Shown piece by piece: positions 16,343-24,033 of a stretch of 59,543 bases of DNA. The translations under genes were made by a program, and so were the position numbers. This stretch comes from CAYHPY01 sp964358485 (GTDB taxonomy: Bacteria; Elusimicrobiota; Elusimicrobia; UBA1565; UBA9628), in assembly GCA_964358485.1 (NCBI GenBank), contig CAYHPY010000011.1, forward strand, positions 1 to 59,543, read 5' to 3'. The stretch's first letter is position 1, and each line of letters opens with the position of its first letter. Under the pieces are notes generated by a model, which saw nothing but the letters and a program-made list of their open reading frames with translations, did not search any database and was not told the DNA's origin.

Positions 16343-17857
16343 TTATCTTCCGTTGTCGGGAAAGCTTTCCAAGAACAGAAAGCGAACCGGGACCCCGTAG
16401 CGTTTGGAGAGCCCGGCTTCCTTGCCCTTCAGCCACTCGGCCAACTCCAGGTTCGAGCCCACGTCGACGGCGAAAATGACCTCGTCAAAGGGGGCCCCGA
16501 TGGATTTATTGAGGGCCTCCCGGTTCTTGGAGTACACCTCCAATTTTCGGACCACCTTGTCCTTGAGCACTTCGTCGAAGGGGAGGGGCACCCGCGCCGA
16601 TTTCGCCTCGATCAAGGAAACGCGGCCCTCGGGGGAGCGCGCCACCACGTCCAGCTCGGTGATATAGAGGCCGTTCTTGTCGAAAAGTTCCCGCCCGCTT
16701 TGCAGGATGGAATAGCCCCGCTCCAGGAAGTGGTCCACGGTCCGTAATTCCAGCAGGAGGCCGACGTAGCGGGAATAGGTCACGCCCTCGATGATCTTTT
16801 CCAGGCCCCGTCCCCGGTAACGCTCGGTGAGGCGGTTGAACTGCTCCCGCAGGACCGCGGGGTCGCGGGGAATCTCCGTCAGCTCGTCAAGGTATTGAAA
16901 GCGGAAACGGCGGCGCTCCTGGGGGGAAAGGGCCTTCTCCCGGGCCTTGAGGTGCTCCTTGATCTGCGCGTAGCCCCGGGTGTCGAAGACCAGCACGACC
17001 TCGTCGAGCCGCCCGAGCGCTTCTTCGGCCTTGCCCCCGGATTTGAGCTGGGCCATCGTGTCCCGAAGGTAGCCGTCCACCCGGCGGATGCCCTCCTGGA
17101 TTTCGGATTGAGGATTCTTGGCCTTGTGAAAGTAGACGCGGTGGGTGTTCACGGCCACCTTCCTGCCCCGGTCGTTGAGGACTCCGTCGACCCAGAGGAG
17201 CGTCTCCTCCAGATGGGTGTTCTCCTGGGTGACGCTTCGTTTCTGGGCCAGGGCTTCGACGGCTTTGAGCTTGGACCAGACGTCCTCGTAGGAGTCCCCC
17301 ATGACGTCCAGGCTTTCGGCCAGGTCCTGCTTTCCGGCCCATTTGTCCACGAGGCGGCGGACTTCGCCGTAATAGCGCGCGGCTCTCCCCAGGAGGGTGA
17401 CGCCCTCGTCGTTGACCACGGAGCCGCCTTGGGAGGCCCCTCCCGTGTACATGCGGTCCAACGCCCCACGGGCGGTGGAGAAATCCCCCGGCCTGGCGGC
17501 CATCGCGTCGGCGGCGGCCCGGAGGGCCTTGCGGGAGCGGTGATCGGAGCCCGGAGCCGGGGCCTCGGGCGCGGCCTCGGTCAGGGGGCCCCCGATGAAG
17601 GGCGCGGCCGCGGCGGCGAAAGCGGGGGAGGGCAGGACTTGTGGCGCGGTCAGGGGCGCGGCTAGGCGGGGCGCGGAGCCGCCAAGGGCAGTGGGGCTGG
17701 GCGCGGCCCGAAGAGAACTCATCCCCCCGAAGGCCGCGGCCGAGAGCGGCATGGCCGAACGCATGACCGGAGCCGGCGCGGACTTGGCCCGATACATGCG
17801 CTGAGCGTGGAGCGGAGACGCCAAAAGGACCGCGGCCAGGAGGGGGAGGTTTCTCAT
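16343..17857 (-). CDS. Exported protein with nuclease-like (PD-(D/E)XK-type) C-terminal motif
   Basis: 504 residues. Signal peptide 1-18 (cleavage after LHA), an Ala/Pro-rich low-complexity region to about 105, and a helical middle region with coiled-coil character (about 105-370). Near the C-terminus is GLYITELDVVARSPEGRVSLIEAKS, which matches the core of restriction-endonuclease-like folds (E-x-D ... E-x-K). Such a nuclease core behind a signal peptide is odd; the domain could instead have lost catalysis. TATACT ends six bases before the ATG. Family not recognised. Confidence 0.65.
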   Translation of the reverse strand: MRNLPLLAAVLLASPLHAQRMYRAKSAPAPVMRSAMPLSAAAFGGMSSLRAAPSPTALGGSAPRLAAPLTAPQVLPSPAFAAAAAPFIGGPLTEAAPEAPAPGSDHRSRKALRAAADAMAARPGDFSTARGALDRMYTGGASQGGSVVNDEGVTLLGRAARYYGEVRRLVDKWAGKQDLAESLDVMGDSYEDVWSKLKAVEALAQKRSVTQENTHLEETLLWVDGVLNDRGRKVAVNTHRVYFHKAKNPQSEIQEGIRRVDGYLRDTMAQLKSGGKAEEALGRLDEVVLVFDTRGYAQIKEHLKAREKALSPQERRRFRFQYLDELTEIPRDPAVLREQFNRLTERYRGRGLEKIIEGVTYSRYVGLLLELRTVDHFLERGYSILQSGRELFDKNGLYITELDVVARSPEGRVSLIEAKSARVPLPFDEVLKDKVVRKLEVYSKNREALNKSIGAPFDEVIFAVDVGSNLELAEWLKGKEAGLSKRYGVPVRFLFLESFPDNGR

Positions 17858-17885
17858 GGGAAAAGTATATTATGCACGGCTGGAA

Positions 17886-17913
17886 GCACCTTAGGCCCTT
17901 GGGCCTAAGGTGC
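17886..17913. repeat. Intergenic palindrome
   Basis: A perfect 13-bp inverted repeat GCACCTTAGGCCC / GGGCCTAAGGTGC around a TT loop, between two divergent promoters. The core TAGGCC...GGCCTA is shared with copies at 14216 and 48762. Confidence 0.55.
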
Positions 17914-17973
17914 CTTCGGCATTTGACCCAACCCGTCCCCGAAGGGGACCTGCACTTTTTGTATTATTCCGTT

Positions 17974-20451
17974 GTGAAACCCTTCCGTGGCCCCGTTCTG
18001 TTGAAAATTCTTCTCGGTTCCGTTGCCCTGATTTCCGTTGTTGTCGTCGCCGGAACCATCGCCTTACGGCGATATCTCCCCCCCGACCGCCTCAAGGAAC
18101 TGGTCGTCACCCAAGCCCAAAAAACCCTCGGCCGCGAGGTCCGCCTCAAGGACATCTCCCTCGGCCTGGTGGGCGGGCTCTCCGTTTCCGGCCTCGAGGT
18201 ATCCGAAAAGGGCGGTTTCCCGAAAGGAATGTTCGCCTCCGTGGAGGCCTTTTCCTTGAAGGTGGCCTGGCTTCCCCTCCTTCGGGGAAAGGTCGTGGTC
18301 GACGCGGTCGAGGTCAAAGGCCTGCAGGCCAAGGTCGTCAAGCTTAAATCCGGAACCCTGAGCGTCGACGACCTGGCTGGGGGCGCGCCCGCGGAAAAGA
18401 CGCCCCCCGCCGGGAGTTCCGCCGGCGGGAGCCTTCCCATCGAGCTGAGCGTGCGCACGGCCCGCCTCTCCGGCGGCCGGCTCGAGTACTCCGACGAGGC
18501 CGCCGGGGAAAAATGGGTGGTCTCGCAATTGAGCGCCAAGGCCGACGGTTTTTCCACCAAGGACCCCTTCGCGGCCGAATTCTCCCTGAAGGCCGACGGA
18601 GGCAGGCCCGGCGCTCCCGTGTCGGCGAAGCTTTCGTTCTCGGGAAAATTGAGCCTGGCCGGCCTGGACAAGGAGAAGCTCTCGGTCGAGATCAAATCCC
18701 TGGAAGCCTCCGCCCTGGGCTGGGAGGCTTCGGTGTCGGGCCGGGCGGGCAACGCCCTGCGCCCCGAAGCGGACCTGACTTTGGCCCTCAAGACCAAGGG
18801 CGTGGAGCTCCTCAAGGGCGGAGTCAAAGCCGCGGTCAATCCCGGCCCGCCCTTGTCGGCTTCCGCCGAGCTCGACCTCCGGGTTCCGGGATTCAAGGCG
18901 GCCGATCTTCCCTTGAAGGGAGTGCCCGCCGGTTTGGTCCTGCCGCCGACGACGGTGACGGGGCGGGTGGCCCTGGTCGGGGAGGATTTGGAGCTCAAGG
19001 CTTTCGCGATCAAGGCCGGGCAGGGCGAGGTCGAGCTTACCGGGAAGGTCCGCAAGGCCTTGACCAAGCCCGACCCCCAGGTTCGAATCTCGGCCCGCCT
19101 GGAATTGCCGCCCCTGGACTCCAAACAGCTTTCCGCCTTCGCGGCGGTTCCCGCCGGCCTGAACCTGCCTGCGGTCAAAATCCGGCTCAAGGCCTCGGGG
19201 GGGCTGGACGCCGCCGATATCCAGGAGTTGGCGGTCCATTTGGGGGCCAGCGTTCTGTCGGTGGCGGGCCGGGCCCAGGCCCTTTCCTCGGGGAGTCCCG
19301 TGGTGAATTTGCGCGTCAAGGGCGGACCCTTGGCCCTGGGGGAACTGGGCGCCATGCACCCCGCCGGCAAACCCTTCGCGTTGTCGGGCGGCGCCTCCGT
19401 GGACATGAACATCGAGGGCCCCGCCGACAAGCCCGCACTCCGCGGCACGGCCAAGCTCGAGGGGCTGGGCGCCAAGGCGGCCGGGTTGGAGCTTTCCGGT
19501 TTCACCGGCTCGATCACCGCCGATCCATCCGTCATCCGTCTGGATTCCCTGGCCGGGGACGCCTCCGGCGGCCGCCTGACCGTTTCCGGGACCGTGTCCG
19601 ATTACCGGCGGGAGCCCGACATCCGGTTCAAAGGCCGCCTGACCCGGCTGGATTTGGGACGGATTTTTTCCGCGAAAGGGCCGGTGGAGTCCTCTTCCGG
19701 GGCCGCGGGAAAAGGCCCGGCGTCCGGAAAAGACGCCCCCGCTCCGGCCCCACCGGCCGCCCAGCTCCCGGCCGCGGCCTCGCGGCCCATTCGGACCTCC
19801 GGCTCGTTTTCCATCGACGAGATCGTCCATCCCCATTTGGAGGGAAAGGACTTTTCCATCGATTGGGGCCTCACTGGCGTCACCCCGGACTTCAAATCCT
19901 TGAACGGAACCGCGGGGCTCCGGGTCAAGTCCGGAAAGTTCGAGAGCATGGAGGCCATCACCCAGAAATCACGCCTGGCCAAGGTTCTGCTGATGCCCCT
20001 GATGATCGTGCAGAAGGTCGGGAAACTCGGCATCCTCAAAGGCATGCCCGACCTTTCCCGCGTGACCTTCAAGGAAATCCTGGGGGACTATTCCTTCGAG
20101 CAGGGCGTCATGACGCTCAAGCAGTCCCGTCTGGACAGTTCGGCCGGAGACATCGCTTCCCGGGGCAAGGTGGATCTTCCCCAAGAAAAAATCGAAGTGG
20201 CCGTCACCGCCCGGGTGGCGGGCGTTCTTCCCTTGGAGTTCAACGTGACCGGAACCCTGGCCGATCCCAAGGTCCGCTTGAGCGCGCGGACTTTCGCCCA
20301 GCCCCTCAACGAGCTTCTCAAAGGGGGCAACCCGCTCAAAAACATCCTGAAGGGCGGTTCCGGCGGGGAAGCCGACGCGGATGAGCCCGGGGACGAGAAA
20401 AAACCCGATCCGGTGGGCGCGATCCTGGACATCTTCAAGAAACGGAAGTGA
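17974..20451 (+). CDS. AsmA-family envelope protein
   Basis: 825 residues. A single N-terminal membrane helix (about 11-30) is followed by a long beta-rich region typical of AsmA/TamB-like proteins: early LKELVVTQAQKTLGREVRLKDI, repeated xGxVxVSGTVSDYRREP-type segments, and a C-terminal SGxFSIDEI ... GKVDLPQEKIEVAVTARVAG block. AsmA-like proteins form periplasm-spanning bridges thought to move phospholipid to the outer membrane. Start chosen as GTG 17974 because TATTAT ends six bases before it; the longer frame from 17872 would include the palindrome at 17886. Its stop overlaps the next gene's GTG. Confidence 0.85.
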   Translation: MKPFRGPVLLKILLGSVALISVVVVAGTIALRRYLPPDRLKELVVTQAQKTLGREVRLKDISLGLVGGLSVSGLEVSEKGGFPKGMFASVEAFSLKVAWLPLLRGKVVVDAVEVKGLQAKVVKLKSGTLSVDDLAGGAPAEKTPPAGSSAGGSLPIELSVRTARLSGGRLEYSDEAAGEKWVVSQLSAKADGFSTKDPFAAEFSLKADGGRPGAPVSAKLSFSGKLSLAGLDKEKLSVEIKSLEASALGWEASVSGRAGNALRPEADLTLALKTKGVELLKGGVKAAVNPGPPLSASAELDLRVPGFKAADLPLKGVPAGLVLPPTTVTGRVALVGEDLELKAFAIKAGQGEVELTGKVRKALTKPDPQVRISARLELPPLDSKQLSAFAAVPAGLNLPAVKIRLKASGGLDAADIQELAVHLGASVLSVAGRAQALSSGSPVVNLRVKGGPLALGELGAMHPAGKPFALSGGASVDMNIEGPADKPALRGTAKLEGLGAKAAGLELSGFTGSITADPSVIRLDSLAGDASGGRLTVSGTVSDYRREPDIRFKGRLTRLDLGRIFSAKGPVESSSGAAGKGPASGKDAPAPAPPAAQLPAAASRPIRTSGSFSIDEIVHPHLEGKDFSIDWGLTGVTPDFKSLNGTAGLRVKSGKFESMEAITQKSRLAKVLLMPLMIVQKVGKLGILKGMPDLSRVTFKEILGDYSFEQGVMTLKQSRLDSSAGDIASRGKVDLPQEKIEVAVTARVAGVLPLEFNVTGTLADPKVRLSARTFAQPLNELLKGGNPLKNILKGGSGGEADADEPGDEKKPDPVGAILDIFKKRK

Positions 20452-21173
20452 AAGCCGCCGGGAAGTGGGGCGGCCTGTCCGGCCTGGCCGGGTTCCTGAT
20501 CGGATTCGTCGGTCCCATCGTTTTTAACCCCGAGGCCAACCAAGGTCCGCTGCTGGGAATTTTCATCACCGGGCCGGGCGGTTTCGTCTTCGGCGTTTTG
20601 CTCGGCGTGCTCCCGTTGTCCGATCTGACCCGCCTGAAGATCCTCGTCGGGGCGGCGTCGGCGGGAATCCTCGCCATGTTCATTCTCGGCGGCCCCCAAC
20701 CCCTTGAGCGGGGGCGGATTTGGGAGGCCGAGATTGCTTCCTGCGAAAGCCCGGCCGCGCTCATCCCCGCCGCGCTCGAAAAGTGGGAGCAAGCCGTGGC
20801 CCGCACCACCTGGGCCGCCCCGCGGGACGGGTGGAAGACCATGGCCGACGCCATGCCGGGTTTCGACCCCGGGGTCGTGGTGACGCTCAAGCCTTCCCGG
20901 GTGGGCTCCCTGAAGGAAGGCCGGCGGTTCTGGAACCGAGGGCGCCTCATGATCCCGCGCTGGCAGGACGATCCCAAGCCCGGGAAGCATTTCTCCCGCC
21001 TTTGGGGGGCGTCCTGCGCCGCGGCGCCCGTGGGAACCCGCGGGATTTTCCTCGCGGCCGGAGAAGACTCCAAGGGCTGGCCTCCGGGCAATCTTCCCAA
21101 TTTCCTGAACCTCACCGTGATCCGGTCCCTTCGGGACGCCGAGGCGGCGGTTTTTTCCTCCATTCGGGATTAA
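20448..21173 (+). CDS. Membrane protein of unknown function
   Basis: 241 residues from GTG 20448, which overlaps the AsmA stop (GTGA). Two or three hydrophobic segments lie in the first 85 residues (about 10-28, 35-60, 65-82), and the remaining 155 residues are a soluble domain with PLERGRIWEAEI and several Trp. No family recognised. Translational coupling to the AsmA-like protein suggests an accessory role in outer-membrane lipid homeostasis, which is inference from position only. Confidence 0.65.
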   Translation: MKAAGKWGGLSGLAGFLIGFVGPIVFNPEANQGPLLGIFITGPGGFVFGVLLGVLPLSDLTRLKILVGAASAGILAMFILGGPQPLERGRIWEAEIASCESPAALIPAALEKWEQAVARTTWAAPRDGWKTMADAMPGFDPGVVVTLKPSRVGSLKEGRRFWNRGRLMIPRWQDDPKPGKHFSRLWGASCAAAPVGTRGIFLAAGEDSKGWPPGNLPNFLNLTVIRSLRDAEAAVFSSIRD

Positions 21174-21204
21174 GGTCGACTTTTTGAATTGCGGCGGGCC
21201 GGGT

Positions 21205-21234
21205 ATTGCAAATGCAATGCATATGCACTATCCT
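21205..21234 (+). promoter_or_regulatory. Promoter with two overlapping operator palindromes
   Basis: TTGCAA (21206-21211) and TATCCT (21229-21234) with 17-bp spacing form a promoter. Two perfect palindromes cover it: ATTGCA-AA-TGCAAT (21205-21218) and TGCATATGCA (21218-21227). Their position over the -35 and spacer is that of a repressor operator, most simply bound by the HTH protein encoded next. Confidence 0.65.
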
Positions 21235-21246
21235 ATGGGTGGAGCT

Positions 21247-21636
21247 ATGAGCACCCTGGAGCAGTTCCTGGAGCGATCGGGCGGGCGGGCCAAGGCCGCC
21301 ATTCTGATCGGAATCGCGGAAACGACTCTTTGGCGGTGGATGCAGGGCAGGTCCCGGCCGCGAGGATTGGCGCTGCGGCGCCTGGCGGAACTCGGAATCG
21401 CTTGGGAAGGGAGCCTTGCCGGGGAAAAGATCGCGCGCGTCGTTAAAGTCAGGCCGGCCGCCGAGGCTTTCGCCAAGAAAGACGAAGAAATGTTGTTGGG
21501 AATGCTCTCCTTGTCGCCCGGCGCCCGCGTTGGGGATGTGGACCGTTTGCGGATTCGCTTGGGGGGCTTGACCCCGGGGGGCGCGCCGGCGCCGATGCGC
21601 CGAGTGGTCCGAGTGGCGCGGCGGACCGATGCCTGA
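21247..21636 (+). CDS. Small HTH protein, candidate antitoxin/autorepressor
   Basis: 129 residues from ATG 21247 (ATG 21235 is an in-frame alternative). The N-terminal half (LEQFLERSGGRAKAAILIGIAETTLWRWMQGRSRPRGLALRRLAELGI) reads as a helix-turn-helix of the Xre/Cro type. The C-terminal half is basic. It overlaps the following nucleotidyltransferase gene by eight bases and is preceded by a promoter covered with palindromes. This is the typical layout of a type II or type IV toxin-antitoxin or Abi-type pair, with this protein as DNA-binding partner. The function is inferred from context. Confidence 0.68.
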   Translation: MSTLEQFLERSGGRAKAAILIGIAETTLWRWMQGRSRPRGLALRRLAELGIAWEGSLAGEKIARVVKVRPAAEAFAKKDEEMLLGMLSLSPGARVGDVDRLRIRLGGLTPGGAPAPMRRVVRVARRTDA

Positions 21637-22114
21637 AAGGCAAACCGATGATTTCGCCGAGCTTGTGGCGGCCCTCAACCGAAATGCGGTCGAGTTCGTG
21701 ATCGTCGGCGCCCATGCCGTGGCCTTTCACGGCTATGCGCGCGGCACCAAGGACCTCGACCTCCTGATCCGGCCCACGCCTGAGAACATTCCCAGAGTGC
21801 TTGCCGCGCTCCATGATTTCGGATTCGGCTCCCTGGGTCTTAAAGAAGCGGACTTCATGGGGGACAACGTGGTTCAACTCGGGTCTCCCCCGAACCGAGT
21901 GGACATTTTGTCCGAGATCAGCGGGGTCGACACGGAAAAGGTCTGGGAGACCCGCGTGAAAGGAACGTATCAAGGGCTTCCGGTCTTCTTTGTTTCGCGG
22001 GAATGTTTTCTGGAAAACAAGCGGGCCGCCGGCCGCGGGCAAGACCGCTTGGACGTGCAAAAACTGGAGGAGCAGGCGCGGCTTGCCCGGCGCAAGAAAG
22101 GCCGAAACCGGTGA
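21629..22114 (+). CDS. Nucleotidyltransferase-fold protein, candidate toxin
   Basis: 161 residues. The motif VIVGAHAVAFHGYARGTKDLDLLI (about 24-47) is the pol-beta-type nucleotidyltransferase core: a glycine/alanine helix followed by Asp42-x-Asp44. VDILSEISG carries the third acidic position. This matches small nucleotidyltransferases of the AbiEii/MenT/DUF6036 group, several of which are toxins modifying tRNA or proteins. Coupled to the upstream HTH gene by an eight-base overlap. Ends convergently with the PhnA gene; the ~50-bp gap has no clear terminator. Confidence 0.75.
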   Translation: MPERQTDDFAELVAALNRNAVEFVIVGAHAVAFHGYARGTKDLDLLIRPTPENIPRVLAALHDFGFGSLGLKEADFMGDNVVQLGSPPNRVDILSEISGVDTEKVWETRVKGTYQGLPVFFVSRECFLENKRAAGRGQDRLDVQKLEEQARLARRKKGRNR

Positions 22115-22167
22115 CTTCTTGAAACCCCGAGGTCGCCGGCCGGTTTGATCGGCGGAGGCCCCGCGCC

Positions 22168-22503
22168 TCAGGCCTTCTTGACGAAGCAGGCCTTCAGGAA
22201 GACGGTGATCCCTTCCATCTTGCAGGTGATTTCGTGGTCGCCTTCCACCAGGCGGATGGCCTTGGACTTGGTCCCGCTCTTGAGCGTTTGGGAAGAGCCC
22301 TTGAGCGGCAGGTCCTTGATCAGGATCACGGCGTCGCCGTCGGCCAGGGCGTTGCCGTTGGCGTCCTTGACGACGCGGGGGGCCGCCGGCAGCGGGGCCT
22401 CGGAGGGGCGTTCCCACTCGTGGCCGCAGGTGGCGCATTCCCAGCGCGTGGGGGACTCCAGGATCTCGTCCATCTCGCACTGGGGGCAGACTGTTTTTTT
22501 CAT
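22168..22503 (-). CDS. yjdM: PhnA/YjdM-type zinc-ribbon protein
   Basis: 111 residues. N-terminal zinc ribbon C6-P-Q-C9 ... C23-A-T-C26 and a C-terminal PhnA domain with DGDAVILIKDLPLKGSSQTLKSGTK and the terminal AxFVKKA. Historically annotated as alkylphosphonate utilisation protein PhnA, although its true biochemical role is unclear. AAGGAG precedes the ATG by nine bases. It lies 45 bases downstream of the GH130 gene on the same strand and could be cotranscribed, but shares no obvious pathway with it. Confidence 0.9.
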   Translation of the reverse strand: MKKTVCPQCEMDEILESPTRWECATCGHEWERPSEAPLPAAPRVVKDANGNALADGDAVILIKDLPLKGSSQTLKSGTKSKAIRLVEGDHEITCKMEGITVFLKACFVKKA

Positions 22504-22548
22504 GGGGGGAAACTCCTTGGCCCGCGTTTAGAACTCACCGGCTGGCCT

Positions 22549-24033
22549 TCAGCTGGGGACCATGGAGGCCAGGATCTCCCGCAGGGGAATGATGGCGAAT
22601 CCGGTCACTCGGTCCGACATGCCATAGGGAAGGATCAGCTGATCATTGCGCACTAGAGCCCCGCAGGTATAGAGGACGTTGGGGACGTAACCCTCCCGCT
22701 CCGTCCCTTCAGGGGACATCAAGGGCTTCTGAAGACGGCCGATCACCTTGGAAGGATCGTCCCGGTCCAGCAGGAAGGCGCCAAGAGAGTACTTGCGCAT
22801 GGGCCCCACCCCGTGGCTGAGCACCAGCCAGCCCGCCTCCGTCTCGATGGGGGAGCCGCAGTTTCCAATCTTCACGAACTCCCAGGGAAGGGCGGGCGAG
22901 AGGATGCGTCGGGACTCGTTCCAGAAATGCACGTTGTCGGAATACATCAGGTAGATATTCTCGCCGTCCTGGCGGGCGAGCATGGCGAAGAGGCCTTTGA
23001 TCCTGCGGGGGAAGAGGGCCATGCCTTTGTTCTGGACCCCGGATCCGTTCAGGGTGGCGAACTTGAAGTGCAGAAAATCCTCCGTCACGAAGAGCTGGGG
23101 AAGCACGTTGCGGCCGTCGTAGGCGGTATAAGTGGCGTAGTAGACCGTCTTTCCGTTTTCGTCTTCAAACGCCGTCAGGCGCACGTCCTCGAGGCCGTTG
23201 CTTTGGAGGGAAGTGACCGGGAAAATGATCCTTTCGGATAGCTCCTGGTCCGGCGAAAAACGGATGTCATAGTTGGACTCCGCCAAGAGCCACAGTCCTT
23301 TGGCGGTATCGTCGTCCCAGATCTTCCGGCCGGGGGCCGTTTCTTGAAGGGTCTCTTGAAGGCCGTGCTTGAGTTCCTTGAGGGTGAAAAAATCTCCCAG
23401 ACGCCCCATGACGCGTTGCGACCATTCGCCGGACAGGCCCATCTCCGCGACCTTCCGCCCGAAGAGAGCTTTGTGGTAGGTCTGGTTTTCAATGAGCTCG
23501 GGTTCGGTCAGGAATCGCGAAGCCGGGTCGACGGAAATGCTGTTGTGCGCGTCGATGACCCCGCTGCGAAACGAGATGGAGGATACGTGACCCTCTCCCG
23601 TCGACCGAAGGCTCAAGAGGAAGCGCAGGCTCCCCTTGGGCAGCCCCGATTGGTCGGGATGGGGAAGGATGGATGGGTTAAAAAGCGCCGCGGACTCGGC
23701 CGAATATTCGAACATGAAGTAGGAGCCGATCAGCAGTTTTCGCGCTTCCGAGACGCCTCCGCCCGGCGGCAGGAAATGCTCAAGCTGGTGGAACCTCGCC
23801 AAAAGGCGCTTGATCAGCCAGCGATGGCGGGAGGAGAACTCTTCCAGAACCTCATCGAGAAGGCGCTGGACGTCCGATTCCGGAAGCGCCAGCGCACGGC
23901 GGATGATCACGGCATACGCCTCATCGCCGGCTAAACCAAGATGCCGGAGGACCACCCGGCCTTGGTCCGGGGACAACCGGATCTCTTTGCGGCGGACGTT
24001 GATGGTTTTCGGCTCGATCCGGGGTCGTTTCAT
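22549..24033 (-). CDS. GH130 family glycoside phosphorylase/hydrolase-like protein
   Basis: 494 residues. The C-terminal two thirds form a five-bladed propeller of the GH130 type; recognisable are SNGLEDVRLTAFED (catalytic acid region), FVKIGNCGSPIETEAGWLVLSHGVGP and DRDDPSKVIGRLQKPLMSPEGTEREGYVPNVLYTCG. GH130 enzymes phosphorolyse or hydrolyse beta-mannosides such as beta-1,2- or 1,4-linked mannosides. A 130-residue helical N-terminal extension is present. Its ATG follows the glycosyltransferase stop with no gap, so the two act together, perhaps making and trimming a mannose-containing glycan. Substrate unknown. Confidence 0.88.
   Translation of the reverse strand: MKRPRIEPKTINVRRKEIRLSPDQGRVVLRHLGLAGDEAYAVIIRRALALPESDVQRLLDEVLEEFSSRHRWLIKRLLARFHQLEHFLPPGGGVSEARKLLIGSYFMFEYSAESAALFNPSILPHPDQSGLPKGSLRFLLSLRSTGEGHVSSISFRSGVIDAHNSISVDPASRFLTEPELIENQTYHKALFGRKVAEMGLSGEWSQRVMGRLGDFFTLKELKHGLQETLQETAPGRKIWDDDTAKGLWLLAESNYDIRFSPDQELSERIIFPVTSLQSNGLEDVRLTAFEDENGKTVYYATYTAYDGRNVLPQLFVTEDFLHFKFATLNGSGVQNKGMALFPRRIKGLFAMLARQDGENIYLMYSDNVHFWNESRRILSPALPWEFVKIGNCGSPIETEAGWLVLSHGVGPMRKYSLGAFLLDRDDPSKVIGRLQKPLMSPEGTEREGYVPNVLYTCGALVRNDQLILPYGMSDRVTGFAIIPLREILASMVPS

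Noticed and set aside
17872..17973. Upstream extension of the AsmA-like gene to ATG 17872
   Set aside because: It would translate through a 13-bp palindrome and the -10 box; GTG 17974 follows the six-base leaderless rule.
18064..19836. Long minus-strand open frame opposite the AsmA-like gene (590 codons)
   Set aside because: Codon-position GC bias makes long antisense frames common here; its product is low complexity and the plus-strand gene is clearly real.
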